Below are positions 49,960-59,287 of a stretch of 64,000 nucleotides of DNA, in pieces (positions within the stretch are counted from its first letter, which is position 1; each line of letters opens with the position of its first letter). The notes below the pieces were generated by a model that worked only from the letters and a program-made list of their open reading frames with translations, ran no database searches and was not told the origin of the DNA. Origin of the DNA: JAFECT01 sp963838235. Its GTDB lineage: Bacteria > Pseudomonadota > Alphaproteobacteria > Caulobacterales > Caulobacteraceae. The stretch spans positions 1,079,824 to 1,143,823 of the forward strand of contig CAWIQJ010000006.1 of assembly GCA_963838235.1 (NCBI GenBank), in the 5' to 3' direction. The position numbers and the translations under genes are program-made.

Positions 49960-52511
49960 CGGGACGCCTTCCTGGCGCGCCCGCGGGGCCTGTGGCGGGC
50001 CGGACCACGCGACTCTGCGGTCGGGGCGGGCTTCAGCACTTCCAGGGCGGCAAAGGGCGAGGCGGCCTGGCGCTTGGGCGGGGCGTCGGGGGCGCGGACG
50101 CGTCGGATACGCCAGAACACCGGCTCGCCCGGCTTGGGCTTGCTGACCGGCGCATAGCCCAGGCCGGTCAGGATCTGCCGCGCCTCGTCCTCGCTCCAGC
50201 CCAGGCCGTTGCGAGCCTCGTCGGTCAGGATCGAACCCGCGCCCTTGTGGCCCGCGCGCAGCGCGTCATCGAGCCGTTCGAGCGCTTCGACCGGGACCAC
50301 GAGGTGGCCGATGGCGCGAAGCCCGCGGGCGGACAGCGCACGGGGCGCGGGCGCGCGGCCGGACAAACGGGTCAGGCGATCGGACGGCGCGCGCCAGCCG
50401 GGGGCTTCCGCCTCGGCGAAGGCGCAGGCCAGGGCGCGGGCGTGGGGCTTCAACAGGGCGGGCATCCAGACGCTGAACGCGCCGATGCGCACGCCGAACG
50501 CACGCAGGCTGCGCCGCTCCGCCTGGCTCAACGCTTTCAATTCGGCCTCCACCGCACGCCGGTCGATCAGCCCGCCTGCCTCGATGAGCTGGTGCGCGAC
50601 GCCGCGCGGCAGGCCCTTCAGGCCGCCGTCCGCCAGTGCGGCTTCGAGCTTCGACAGCGGCGCCAGACGCCTGCTCGCCTCCGCCGCGAGAAAGGCTTCC
50701 AGCCTGCGTCCCGCACGTTCGCGCGCGGGTTCGGGCCCGAGTTCGCCGAACAGCAGCACGCGGGGCGACGACGGCCGCCCGGCGAGCAGCTTGCCCGCCT
50801 CCTGGCCGCGCCAGGTCACCGCCCCGTCCATCAGCACGTTGAATTCGCTGTCGGGCGCCGCGGCGAGTTGGCCGAGACGTCGTGCGACTTCCGGCGCCAC
50901 CGCGCGCTGAGCGGCGGCGCGCAGGGCCTTGTCCTCGAGCGCGCTCGATCCGGTCGCCGGTTCGAAGCGCAGCCCGCGCAGCGAGCCGACGTAATAGCCT
51001 TCAACCGTGACGGCGCCGTCGTCGGCGACGCCCGCGAGGACTTCGTTGCGCACATGCAGCGCACGCATCAACACGCTGGTCCGCCGGTCGATGAAGCGCT
51101 GCATCAGATGTTCGTGGAGGGTGTCGGACAAGCGGTCTTCCAATGCGCGCGTCTTCTGCTGCCAGGTCGCGGCGTTGCGCAGCCAGTCGGGCCGGTTCGC
51201 CGCATAGGCCAGGGTGCGCACGCCCGCGAGCCGCGTGGCCAGGGCGTCGATGCCGCCGTCGGTGCGGTCGAGCGCCTTGAACTGTGGCGCGATCCAGTCG
51301 TCGCCGAGCCGCTCGTTCGGTCCGGTCAGATGCTGGAAGATGGTGTGCGCAAGACGCACGTGATCGTCCAGCGTGGTCTTGCGGAAATCGGGGATCTGGC
51401 AGGCTTCCCAGAGCCGATGCAGCTTGGCGCGGTTGCGGCAGGCGGCGACCAGGTCCTCGTCCTGCACGAGGCGTCGCAACGTGGTTTCGTCGAGCGCTTC
51501 GGCGGAGAGTTTCAGGCCGGCTTGCGGCGGCGGCGTCGACAGCGAGCGCAACAGGTTGGCCAGCGACGAGAAGTCGAGCGCCGGGTTGCGCCACTCCGCC
51601 GCCAAAACCGGATCGAAGCGGTGGTTCTCGATCGCCGCCACCTGGTCCTCGTCGATCTCGACGCTGTCGCCGGTGACGCCGAAGGTCCCGTCCGTACGGA
51701 AGCGGCCTGCGCGGCCGGCGATCTGGGCGAGTTCGTGGGCGTAGAGCCAGCGGGTGCGCTTGCCGTCGAACTTTCTGAGGCCCGCGAACGCGACATGGTC
51801 CACATCCATGTTCAGGCCCATACCGATGGCGTCGGTGGCCACCAGGAAGTCGACCTCGCCCGACTGGTACAGAGCCACCTGCGCGTTGCGCGTGCGCGGG
51901 CTGAGCGAGCCCATCACCACCGCGCAGCCGCCGCGCTGACGCCGGATCAGTTCGGCGATGGCGTAGACCGCGTCGGCAGAGAAGGCGACGGTGGCGGACC
52001 GCCGGGGCAGGCGGGTCAGCTTCTTGGCGCCGGTATAGGTCAGGTTGGAGAAGCGCTCGCGCTGGATGAACTCCGCGTCCGGCAGCAGATGGCGCATCAG
52101 CGGCGTCATGGTCTGGGCGCCCAGCAGCATGGTCTCGGACCGGCCCCGCGCGTGCAACAGGCGCTGGGTGAAGACGTGGCCGCGCGCGGGGTCGGCGCTG
52201 AGCTGGATCTCGTCCACCGCCAGGAACTCGACCTCGAGCGACAGCGGCATGGCCTCGACGGTGCAGACGAAATACTGCGCCCGGGTTGGGACGATCTTCT
52301 CCTCGCCGGTGATCAGGGCCACGCAGCGCGGGCCGCGCAGCTTGACGATGCGGTCGTAGATCTCGCGCGCGAGCAAGCGCAGCGGCAGGCCGATCATGCC
52401 GGACGAATGGCCCAGCATGCGCTCGACCGCGAGGTGGGTCTTGCCGGTGTTGGTGGGGCCGAGCACCGCCGCGAGGCGCGCGGGCGGCCGGCCCGCAGAT
52501 CGGTCGCTCAT
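49956..52511 (-). CDS. SUV3/MgpS-like DExH-box helicase
   Basis: 851 aa from ATG at 52511 (MSDRSAGRPPARLAAVLGPTNTGKTHLAVERM in parts). Walker A GPTNTGKT, helicase motif II VDEIQLSAD, then a helicase C region (ATDAIGMGLNMDVDHVAFAG, QIAGRAGRF) as in mitochondrial/bacterial SUV3 RNA helicases. A long, less conserved C-terminal half follows. Likely RNA turnover or ribosome-related. First gene of the helicase-S4-fdxA run. Confidence 0.9.
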   Translation of the reverse strand: MSDRSAGRPPARLAAVLGPTNTGKTHLAVERMLGHSSGMIGLPLRLLAREIYDRIVKLRGPRCVALITGEEKIVPTRAQYFVCTVEAMPLSLEVEFLAVDEIQLSADPARGHVFTQRLLHARGRSETMLLGAQTMTPLMRHLLPDAEFIQRERFSNLTYTGAKKLTRLPRRSATVAFSADAVYAIAELIRRQRGGCAVVMGSLSPRTRNAQVALYQSGEVDFLVATDAIGMGLNMDVDHVAFAGLRKFDGKRTRWLYAHELAQIAGRAGRFRTDGTFGVTGDSVEIDEDQVAAIENHRFDPVLAAEWRNPALDFSSLANLLRSLSTPPPQAGLKLSAEALDETTLRRLVQDEDLVAACRNRAKLHRLWEACQIPDFRKTTLDDHVRLAHTIFQHLTGPNERLGDDWIAPQFKALDRTDGGIDALATRLAGVRTLAYAANRPDWLRNAATWQQKTRALEDRLSDTLHEHLMQRFIDRRTSVLMRALHVRNEVLAGVADDGAVTVEGYYVGSLRGLRFEPATGSSALEDKALRAAAQRAVAPEVARRLGQLAAAPDSEFNVLMDGAVTWRGQEAGKLLAGRPSSPRVLLFGELGPEPARERAGRRLEAFLAAEASRRLAPLSKLEAALADGGLKGLPRGVAHQLIEAGGLIDRRAVEAELKALSQAERRSLRAFGVRIGAFSVWMPALLKPHARALACAFAEAEAPGWRAPSDRLTRLSGRAPAPRALSARGLRAIGHLVVPVEALERLDDALRAGHKGAGSILTDEARNGLGWSEDEARQILTGLGYAPVSKPKPGEPVFWRIRRVRAPDAPPKRQAASPFAALEVLKPAPTAESRGPARHRPRGRARKASR

Positions 52512-52853
52512 CCACCCAAGGTGGCGATTCCCGCAGGCGCCGACAAGCACGGATCGCGGGCGCGACCGCATGCCTTAAAAGGCGAATTAACGCCGGGGAC
52601 CGCCGCGCTGAACAGGCGCGGAACACAGCATGACCGAATCAGTGACCGCGGCCGATTCGGCCTTTGTTCCCTACAAAATCTGGGGCCCAGCGTGGCGTTA
52701 ACCACAAGAGACGACGGCGCTTTTTCGCCTCCAAGGTGAACGGAATCTGACCCGGCCCGTTCAGTTCAGGGTCAGTGACGGGGAGCCAAAGTGCGCCTCC
52801 GAAGGCGCAGACCCCGAGGGCCCTGCGCACGGAGTACAAAGGAGTACCTTTCC
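52512..52853. other. Intergenic region between helicase and RcnB-like genes
   Basis: 342 bases. Promoters for both directions must lie here. A 23-codon plus-strand frame (52630-52701, MTESVTAADSAFVPYKIWG...) is visible but has no clear ribosome-binding site. No repeat or RNA gene seen. Confidence 0.4.
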
Positions 52854-53408
52854 ATGAAAACCCATCTCATCGCGGCCGCGGCGGCAGCCTCCCTTCTGGG
52901 CGCCGGCGCGATGGCCGGAACGGCCGTCGCCCAGAAATCACCATGGCGGTGGCGGCGGCTCGCGCGGCGGCGCTTCGCACAGCTATAGCCGGGGCGGCGG
53001 CGGCGGTTACCGCGGCGGCTACGCCGGCGGCGGCCATAGCGTCGCCGGCGCGCGCGGCGGCTACAGCGGCGGCTACCGCAGCGGCGGCTCGTTCCGCGGC
53101 GGCGCGTCGTTCAACCACGGCGGTTACGCGGGCGGCGCTTATCGCGGCGGCTAGCCGCGGCCTATCGCGGCGGTTACAACCGCGGTTATTCGAGCTATCG
53201 CGGCGGGTCCGGCTACCGCGGCGGCTACGGCGGACGCTGGGCGCGCGGCGGTTACTGGCCGCGCGGTTTCGGCGTGGTGATCTACGATCCGTACGACTAC
53301 GGCCTCTATGCGGCGCCGTACGGTTGCGAGTGGGTCACCGATGACTATGGCAACCTGGTGCTGATCAACATCGCAACCGGCCTGATCGTCGATACGCGCT
53401 ACTACTAG
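52854..53408 (+). CDS. RcnB-like Gly/Tyr-rich exported protein (two compensating frame breaks)
   Basis: ATG at 52854 with AAAGGAG 10 bases earlier. Signal peptide (AAAAAASLLGAGAMAGTAVAQ). At 52934-52939 the sequence reads GAAATC; removing one A gives AQ-NHHGGGGGSRGGASHS, then a long GGY/RGG repeat region; near 53152 one base is missing and the frame then runs AYRGGYNRGYSSYRGG to GVVIYDPYDYGLYAAPYGCEW and a final TAG. Total length 555 bases stays divisible by three. Same C-terminal design as the next gene, so it is a paralogue. RcnB-type proteins act in periplasmic Ni/Co homeostasis; that role here is inference. Confidence 0.65.
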
Positions 53409-53430
53409 GCGTCACGTCTTTTCTGTGAGT

Positions 53431-53461
53431 GCGGCCCCGGAGGATCGACCTCCGGGGCCGC
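53431..53461 (+). terminator. Terminator hairpin after the first RcnB-like gene
   Basis: Perfect 13-bp stem GCGGCCCCGGAGG / CCTCCGGGGCCGC with a 5-base loop, 22 bases past the stop; weak T-run afterwards. Confidence 0.6.
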
Positions 53462-53713
53462 TTCACTTTCGGCATCCGGAATCGCACCCAAAAAATTTTT
53501 TCGACTTTTTTGCAGCCTGAGCTGGGCCGACCGACGCGCTGAATCCCTTGTTTTTCTTGGTGTAGCGGCGAAGCTGAACGGACTTTCAGCCGCATGAACC
53601 GAAGCTATGCTGACGCTTCAGATTGGGCTCAGCGGGCAGGCTTCATTCTCCACGCCATCGAACGCGCCCTGCTGTCCCCCAACAAGGAGCGCGCCGAGCA
53701 AAGGAGAAACGAC

Positions 53714-54070
53714 ATGAAAAACATCATCCTTGCCGCCGCCGCCGCGGCCTCGCTTCTGGGCGCCGGCGCTGTGGCCACGTCTGCTTCCGCCATGCCGATT
53801 CACGGCGGCCACGGCCCGGTGGTCCACGGCGGCTTCCGCGGTGGTCCGGGCTTCCGTGGCTCGATCGGTCGCGGCGGCTTCCGCGGCTATCGCGGCGGAT
53901 GGGCTCGCGGCGGGTTCTGGCCGCGCGGTTACGGCGTCGTGATCGGCAACCCGTTCGCCTACGGCCTCTACGCGGCGCCCTACGGCTACGAGTGGATGCA
54001 GGCCGAAGACGGCTCGATGGTGCTGGTCGCCGTCGGGACCGGCGTGATCGCCGACGTGGTCATCCGCTAA
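53714..54070 (+). CDS. RcnB-like Gly-rich exported protein
   Basis: 118 aa from ATG at 53714 with AGGAGA 7-9 bases before. Signal peptide (LAAAAAASLLGAGAVATSASA), Gly/Arg/Phe-rich middle (FRGGPGFRGSIGRGGFRGYRGG) and C-terminus YGVVIGNPFAYGLYAAPYGYEWM...GTGVIADVVIR, the RcnB-type ending. Intact paralogue of the preceding gene, 305 bp away. Confidence 0.8.
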   Translation: MKNIILAAAAAASLLGAGAVATSASAMPIHGGHGPVVHGGFRGGPGFRGSIGRGGFRGYRGGWARGGFWPRGYGVVIGNPFAYGLYAAPYGYEWMQAEDGSMVLVAVGTGVIADVVIR

Positions 54071-54141
54071 CCCTTGAGGCCCTAAGGCCTCATACGCTCG
54101 GCCGGGGCGCCAGCCCCCTCGCGCCCGGACCGAGCTTCTCG

Positions 54142-54173
54142 GAACGCCGCCCCTCTCCCCCGGGGCGGCGTTC
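54142..54173 (+). terminator. Terminator hairpin after the second RcnB-like gene
   Basis: GAACGCCGCCCC / GGGGCGGCGTTC, 12-bp stem, 8-base loop, about 72 bases past the stop and before the tRNA. Confidence 0.6.
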
Positions 54174-54222
54174 TCGATTCCTGAGCTTACCCGCCGCGCC
54201 GCCTCTGCTATCTAGCCGCCGA

Positions 54223-54299
54223 GGCCCCGTAGCTCAGCCGGATAGAGCAGTGCTTTCCTAAAGCAAAGGTCGCAGGTTCGAGTCCTGCCGGGGCCGCCA
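54223..54299 (+). tRNA. tRNA-Arg (anticodon CCT)
   Basis: 77 nt. Acceptor GGCCCCG pairs with CGGGGCC; D-arm GCTCAGCCGGATAGAGC; anticodon loop TTCCTAA (anticodon CCT, reads AGG); T-arm GCAGGTTCGAGTCCTGC; genomic CCA at 54297-54299. Confidence 0.93.
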
Positions 54300-54362
54300 G
54301 CCTTCGCGTCTTTTCAGGCGCATCGGTCAGCAGGCCGGCCCGTCACCCCGAAGCATGCGGCG

Positions 54363-56012
54363 CTAGAACGCGAACTGCGTGCGCAGGGCCAGCACGTTGT
54401 AGCCCTGGCCGATCTGGGCGCCGGTCGGCGTCTGGAACAGGGTCGCGTTGGGCGACAGCCGGTCGATGCGCACGTGCTGCCAGTCGACCATGACGCGCAC
54501 CACCGAGTTCAGGTACCAGTTCAGCCCCGCCGTCCAGTTCTGTTCCTCGCCGCCGCGAATGGCGTCGGGCAGGGGCGCGGTTCCGGGTTCACCGGGACGG
54601 TAGTTCAGGTCCAGGTCGGAATAGCGCAAGCCGATCTCCCACGCACCCCAGTCACCGCGCGTAAGGTCGAAGGGATGCGGCACGGGCGGCGCGTCGAAGG
54701 CGGCGGTGGCTGAATTGTAGCGGCGGCGCTCGCCGGTGAGCATCCAGGTTTCCTCCACGTACCAGCCGTGGAAATGCGGATCTGAAAGCCCCGGGTCGGA
54801 GCGCGCGACGTCGAAATATTCGTATTCGCTTTCGACGAACAATGGTCCCTTCTGCGCGGCCAGTTCGACGCCTTCGGTTGCGGCGTGACGAGCGTCGATA
54901 TTGCCGGTGCTGATCAGCTTAGTTCCGTCGACGCGCAGCTCAGGCGTGACCGACAGGCCGATCACCTCCGCGTTCAGCGGCGTGGTCCCGTTGGCTGCCG
55001 GCCCGGTTACGTCGGCGGGGCGCGCCACATAGCTGCCGTGCACGCCGAGATGGACCAGCCAGTCGTCGCCGGAGAGCGGTGTGCCCGCCACGCGGCCGAC
55101 GAAACCCAACTGGTCGGCGAAGGTCTGCGGCGTCGTCGACGCCGTGCCGGTGCTGAGGCTGCCGACCACCCGGCCGGTGATGGCCACGGAGGCCAGCCAG
55201 TGGTCGCCGTTGGCGAAGGCCGCGGCGCCGGTGCGCTGTTCGCCGGCCGCGACGCCGCGCGCGAGATCGGACACCGCCGCGCGTTCGAGGAACGGCATGC
55301 CGTTGGTCGAGCCCTGGTCCTCCAGACCGATCGACGGCGCGAACACGCCCGCGCGCAGGGCGAGCGGGCGGAAGCCCGAATACTGGATCCACCCTTCGTA
55401 GAAATTGCCGGCGTTCTCCACCCCGGTTCCCGCGAAGTCGAAGATCATGCGGTAATCCCAGTCGCCGTAGACCGTGCCGTCCAGCCCGATGCGCAGCCGC
55501 CGGAAGGCGTCGCCGTCCTTCAGGTCGCGCGCGTGGGTCAGGTCCACGTTGGATGCGGTGGCGCCGAGCGCGGGACCGCTGCGGCGCAGGTCGCTCGCGA
55601 TCGGCCCGGGCGCGGCCTGGTCGTAGTCGGCGACGTCGAAGTTGAACACCGTGTGCAGGTTGGCGGTGAAGCGGCCGTCGGCGCTCGAGATCGAGGGCGT
55701 GCCGTTCACATCGTTCGCCGTTCCCGCGTCGGCCGCCCCCGGCTTCTGCCCGGTTTCCGGCTCGTCGGCGGCGAGGGCCTGGGTGCGCGGCGCACCGGCT
55801 TGCGTGGCCTGGGCCGCCTTCAGCGCCTTCACTTCGCCGGCGAGGTCGCGCACCTTGGCTTCGAGCTGTTCGATCCGCGCCTCCTGAGCGTCGGGCGCCG
55901 GCGCGGACGGGGTTTGAGCAGACTGGGCCTGGGCGGGGACCGCCAGGGCCAGGACGACGAGAGAGGCCGAGGCGGCGAGCCACTTACGCGACAACACGAC
56001 CGGCGGGACCAT
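54363..56012 (-). CDS. Phosphate-selective (OprO/OprP-type) porin
   Basis: 549 aa. Signal peptide (ASLVVLALAVPAQAQS), a short coiled-coil (EARIEQLEAKVRDLAGEVKAL) near residue 45-65 typical of trimeric OprO/OprP-type porins, then a beta-barrel ending in Phe (LRTQFAF). Specificity (phosphate or pyrophosphate) not determinable; no pst/pho genes nearby. Confidence 0.85.
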   Translation of the reverse strand: MVPPVVLSRKWLAASASLVVLALAVPAQAQSAQTPSAPAPDAQEARIEQLEAKVRDLAGEVKALKAAQATQAGAPRTQALAADEPETGQKPGAADAGTANDVNGTPSISSADGRFTANLHTVFNFDVADYDQAAPGPIASDLRRSGPALGATASNVDLTHARDLKDGDAFRRLRIGLDGTVYGDWDYRMIFDFAGTGVENAGNFYEGWIQYSGFRPLALRAGVFAPSIGLEDQGSTNGMPFLERAAVSDLARGVAAGEQRTGAAAFANGDHWLASVAITGRVVGSLSTGTASTTPQTFADQLGFVGRVAGTPLSGDDWLVHLGVHGSYVARPADVTGPAANGTTPLNAEVIGLSVTPELRVDGTKLISTGNIDARHAATEGVELAAQKGPLFVESEYEYFDVARSDPGLSDPHFHGWYVEETWMLTGERRRYNSATAAFDAPPVPHPFDLTRGDWGAWEIGLRYSDLDLNYRPGEPGTAPLPDAIRGGEEQNWTAGLNWYLNSVVRVMVDWQHVRIDRLSPNATLFQTPTGAQIGQGYNVLALRTQFAF

Positions 56013-56122
56013 CGAACCCCTCCTGCTGCTGCACCTGGAAGCGAGTGTGCTCTACGATATCCTAGTTGTCCAGTAGAGATAAGATGAGCCCTGGACTCAG
56101 TCCCGCTGCAACGCTGACGCGG

Positions 56123-59100
56123 CTATTCGGCTGGGGAGGAGTGGCCGTCCGCCGGTGCGCCATGCCCGTGGCCTTGTCCGTGCGGGGGCGTCTCTTCCTT
56201 GCCCTGGGCCTTGATCCGGAAGACCCGGCCCATCCACTCGCCGATGGCGTCCACGAAGGTGAACATCACCGGGATGAACACCAGCGACAGGGTGGTCGAG
56301 GTGATCAGGCCGCCGATCACGGCAATGGCCATGGGCTTGCGGAACTCGCTGCCGGTGCCGATGCCGATCGCGATGGGCAGCATTCCCGCCGCCATCGCTA
56401 CCGTGGTCATGATGATCGGCCGCGCCCGCTTGCGCGAAGCGTCGATCAGGGCGTCGTGCCGGTTCATGCCCGCGTTCATGGACATGACTGCGTAGTCGAC
56501 CAGCAGGATCGAGTTCTTCGCCGCAATTCCCATCAGCATGATGATGCCGATGAAGGCCGGCATGGACAGCGCCTGGCCGGTCAGTAGCAAGGCGATGAAG
56601 GCGCCGCCGAAACAGAGGGGCAAGGTCCACTGAATGGTGAATGGGTCCGCGAAACTGCGGAACAGCAGCACCAACACCACGTACATGAGCAGCACGCCGG
56701 TCCCAAGGGCGAAGACAAACCCCACGATCAGCTCGCCCAGGCCCTCGGTCTGCTGGTTGGCCGCGTTGATCACGCCAGGCGGCAGGTGCTTCATGATCGG
56801 CAGTTGCGCGACCTTCTTCCCCGCCTGGTCCAGGGTGATGCCGGACAACTCCGATTGGATGCTCGCGCTTTCGCGGCGATCCTGACGCGTGATCTGGTCC
56901 GGGCCGGCGCCGAAGGCGACGTCGGCGACGGAAGACAGCGGCACGGTGGCGCCGGTGCGGGTCGGCACCTGTAGATTGTCGATCACCGACAGGTCTGAGC
57001 GCGCCGCATCGGTCAGAATCACGCGGATCGGGATCTGGCGGTCAGGGAGGTTGTACTTGGGCAGCAGCTGGTCGACGTCGCCGAGTGTCGCCACCCGCGC
57101 CACCTGCGAAATATCCTGGGCGGAGACGCCGAGCAGGGCCGCCTGTTCCGACTTGGGCGAGATGTGGATCTCGGGACGCACCAGACTCGCGCTCGACACC
57201 ACATTGGAAAGACCCGGCACGCCGCGCATCTCGCGCTCGAGTTCGCTGATGGCCCTTTGCAGCGCGTCGTGGTCGTCGCTGGCCAGGGTCACGCCGTAGA
57301 GCGTGCTGCCGCCACCGTTGCCGGGGTTGCCGAACTGCACGCGCGCGCCGGGTGCGGTGCGCATCAACGGCCCCATCCTGTGTTCGAAGTCCTGCTGGCT
57401 GTCCGAACGCTTGTCGCGCGGCACGAGCTTGATGGTCAGCGTCGCCGAGCGGACCTCGCCGTTGCCGCCGCCGCCGGACAGGCCGAAGCTCGTGGCCGAG
57501 CCGATCGAGGCGTAGACGTGCTCGACTTCGGGCTGCTTTACCAGAATGTGAGTCAGGCGCTGCACCACCGCGTCGGTGTCGGCGAGTTGGGCGCCGGGCG
57601 GCAGCTGAACGGACAACGAGGATTGCCCCTGATCGCCGGCGGGAATGAAATCAACCGGGATGAAGCGCAGCAGGAAGATGGACAGGGCGAAAAACAAGCC
57701 GCCGAGAACGAGGACACCGACACGGGACCAGATCGACGACAACGACCAGGTCAGCACCGACAGGTATCCGTCCATCCAGAACGGCTTGTCGTGCTCCTTG
57801 GCGCTGTTGCTGCGCAGCAGATAGGCGGCCATCAGAGGGGTCAGCGTCCGCGCCACCACCAGCGAGAAGAATACCGAGATACAGGCGGCGAAGGCGAAGG
57901 ACTTGAAGAACTGGCCGACGATGCCCGGCATGAAGCCGGTAGGCGCGAACACGGCCAAGAGCGTCGCGGTCGTCGCCACCACCGCCAGCCCGATCTCGTC
58001 GGCGGCCTCCATGGCGGCGGGATAGGCCGGCTTCCCATCGCGCATGTGGCGCACGATGTTCTCGATCTCCACGATCGCATCATCAACCAGAATGCCGATG
58101 GTCAGCGACAGGGCGAGCAGGCTGATGGCGTTCAGCGACTGGTTGAACAGGGCCATGGCCCCGAAGGCCGGGATCAGCGAGAGCGGCATGGCGACGGCGG
58201 TCACGAAGGTCGCGCGCCAGTCACGCAGGAACACGAACACCACGATGACCGCCAGCAGCGCGCCCATCAGAAGCGCCTCGACCGAGGCGTCGAAGCTGCG
58301 CATCAGGCTGTCGGTGGTCGAGGTGACCTCCTCGAAGTTCATGTCCTTGTGCTGATTGCGCAGCGTCTCGACCGCCGCGCGCACGTGGGCTGTGACGTCC
58401 TTCTCGCTCGACCCCATGGAGCGAGTCACCGAGAAGCCCACCACCTCCTGGCCGTCGTAACGGGCGAGGCCGCGCTGCTCGGCCCACTGGTCGTCGATGA
58501 CGCCGAGATCGTCAAGCCTGACCGAGCGGCCGTTGATCAGGTTGATCCGCATGTTGCGGAAGTCGTCGAGCGACGTCGCGCTGCCGAGCGTGCGGACCGC
58601 CTGCTCGGCGCCGCCCACTTCGGTGCGGCCGCCGGGCAGGTTGATGTTGTTGACCTTCAGCTGGGTCGAGACCTGGGCCGCGGTGACGCCGACCGAAGCC
58701 AGCTTGGACGGGTCGAGTTTGATCTCGATCTCACGGTTGACGCCGCCCTGGCGATCCACCTCTGACACGCCCTTCACGCCCAACAGGGTCTTGGCGATGT
58801 CGTTGTCGACGAACCAGCTCAGCGCCTCAGGGTCGAGCTTGGGCGCGCGAACCACGTAATAGACGACCGGCGAGCCCGAGGTCTCGATGCGCTGGACGAT
58901 CGGGTCCTGGACGTCGGCGGGCAGGTTCACCCGCACCGTGGAGACGGAGTTGCGGACGTCGTTGGTCGCCTTCTCCAGGTCGACCCCGATCTGGAATTCG
59001 ATGACGGTGGTCGAGGCGCCTTCGACGACGGTGGAATTGATATGCTTCACTTGGCCGATGCCGGCCAGGCTGTCCTCGACCAGGCGCGTGACCTGGGTTT

Positions 59101-59287
59101 CCATCTCGGTGGGCGCCGCGCCCGGCTGGGCGACGGTGACGACGACGAACGGATAATCGATATCGGGGAACTGATTGACGCGCAGGGTGAAGTAACCGAT
59201 CAGCCCGCCGACCGTCAGCACCACGAACATCAGGATGATCGGAATCGGATTCTGGATCGACCACGACGATATGCGCGAGAAGTTCAT
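56123..59287 (-). CDS. RND efflux pump permease (HAE1/AcrB-type)
   Basis: 1054 aa, full length. Twelve-helix RND design: N-terminal MNFSRISSWSIQNPIPIILMF in parts, GILVDDAIVEIENIVRH with the proton-relay Asp pair in TM4, IGIIMLMGIAAKNSILLVDYA in TM11. The C-terminal tail is His-rich (GQGHGHGAP). Proton-driven export from the periplasm or outer leaflet, with the adaptor encoded just upstream (start/stop overlap 4 bases). No outer-membrane TolC-type gene in the window. Confidence 0.95.
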   Translation of the reverse strand: MNFSRISSWSIQNPIPIILMFVVLTVGGLIGYFTLRVNQFPDIDYPFVVVTVAQPGAAPTEMETQVTRLVEDSLAGIGQVKHINSTVVEGASTTVIEFQIGVDLEKATNDVRNSVSTVRVNLPADVQDPIVQRIETSGSPVVYYVVRAPKLDPEALSWFVDNDIAKTLLGVKGVSEVDRQGGVNREIEIKLDPSKLASVGVTAAQVSTQLKVNNINLPGGRTEVGGAEQAVRTLGSATSLDDFRNMRINLINGRSVRLDDLGVIDDQWAEQRGLARYDGQEVVGFSVTRSMGSSEKDVTAHVRAAVETLRNQHKDMNFEEVTSTTDSLMRSFDASVEALLMGALLAVIVVFVFLRDWRATFVTAVAMPLSLIPAFGAMALFNQSLNAISLLALSLTIGILVDDAIVEIENIVRHMRDGKPAYPAAMEAADEIGLAVVATTATLLAVFAPTGFMPGIVGQFFKSFAFAACISVFFSLVVARTLTPLMAAYLLRSNSAKEHDKPFWMDGYLSVLTWSLSSIWSRVGVLVLGGLFFALSIFLLRFIPVDFIPAGDQGQSSLSVQLPPGAQLADTDAVVQRLTHILVKQPEVEHVYASIGSATSFGLSGGGGNGEVRSATLTIKLVPRDKRSDSQQDFEHRMGPLMRTAPGARVQFGNPGNGGGSTLYGVTLASDDHDALQRAISELEREMRGVPGLSNVVSSASLVRPEIHISPKSEQAALLGVSAQDISQVARVATLGDVDQLLPKYNLPDRQIPIRVILTDAARSDLSVIDNLQVPTRTGATVPLSSVADVAFGAGPDQITRQDRRESASIQSELSGITLDQAGKKVAQLPIMKHLPPGVINAANQQTEGLGELIVGFVFALGTGVLLMYVVLVLLFRSFADPFTIQWTLPLCFGGAFIALLLTGQALSMPAFIGIIMLMGIAAKNSILLVDYAVMSMNAGMNRHDALIDASRKRARPIIMTTVAMAAGMLPIAIGIGTGSEFRKPMAIAVIGGLITSTTLSLVFIPVMFTFVDAIGEWMGRVFRIKAQGKEETPPHGQGHGHGAPADGHSSPAE

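Noticed and set aside
49992..52739. 915-codon plus-strand frame opposite the helicase
   Set aside because: Shadow of the helicase; the minus frame has all helicase motifs.
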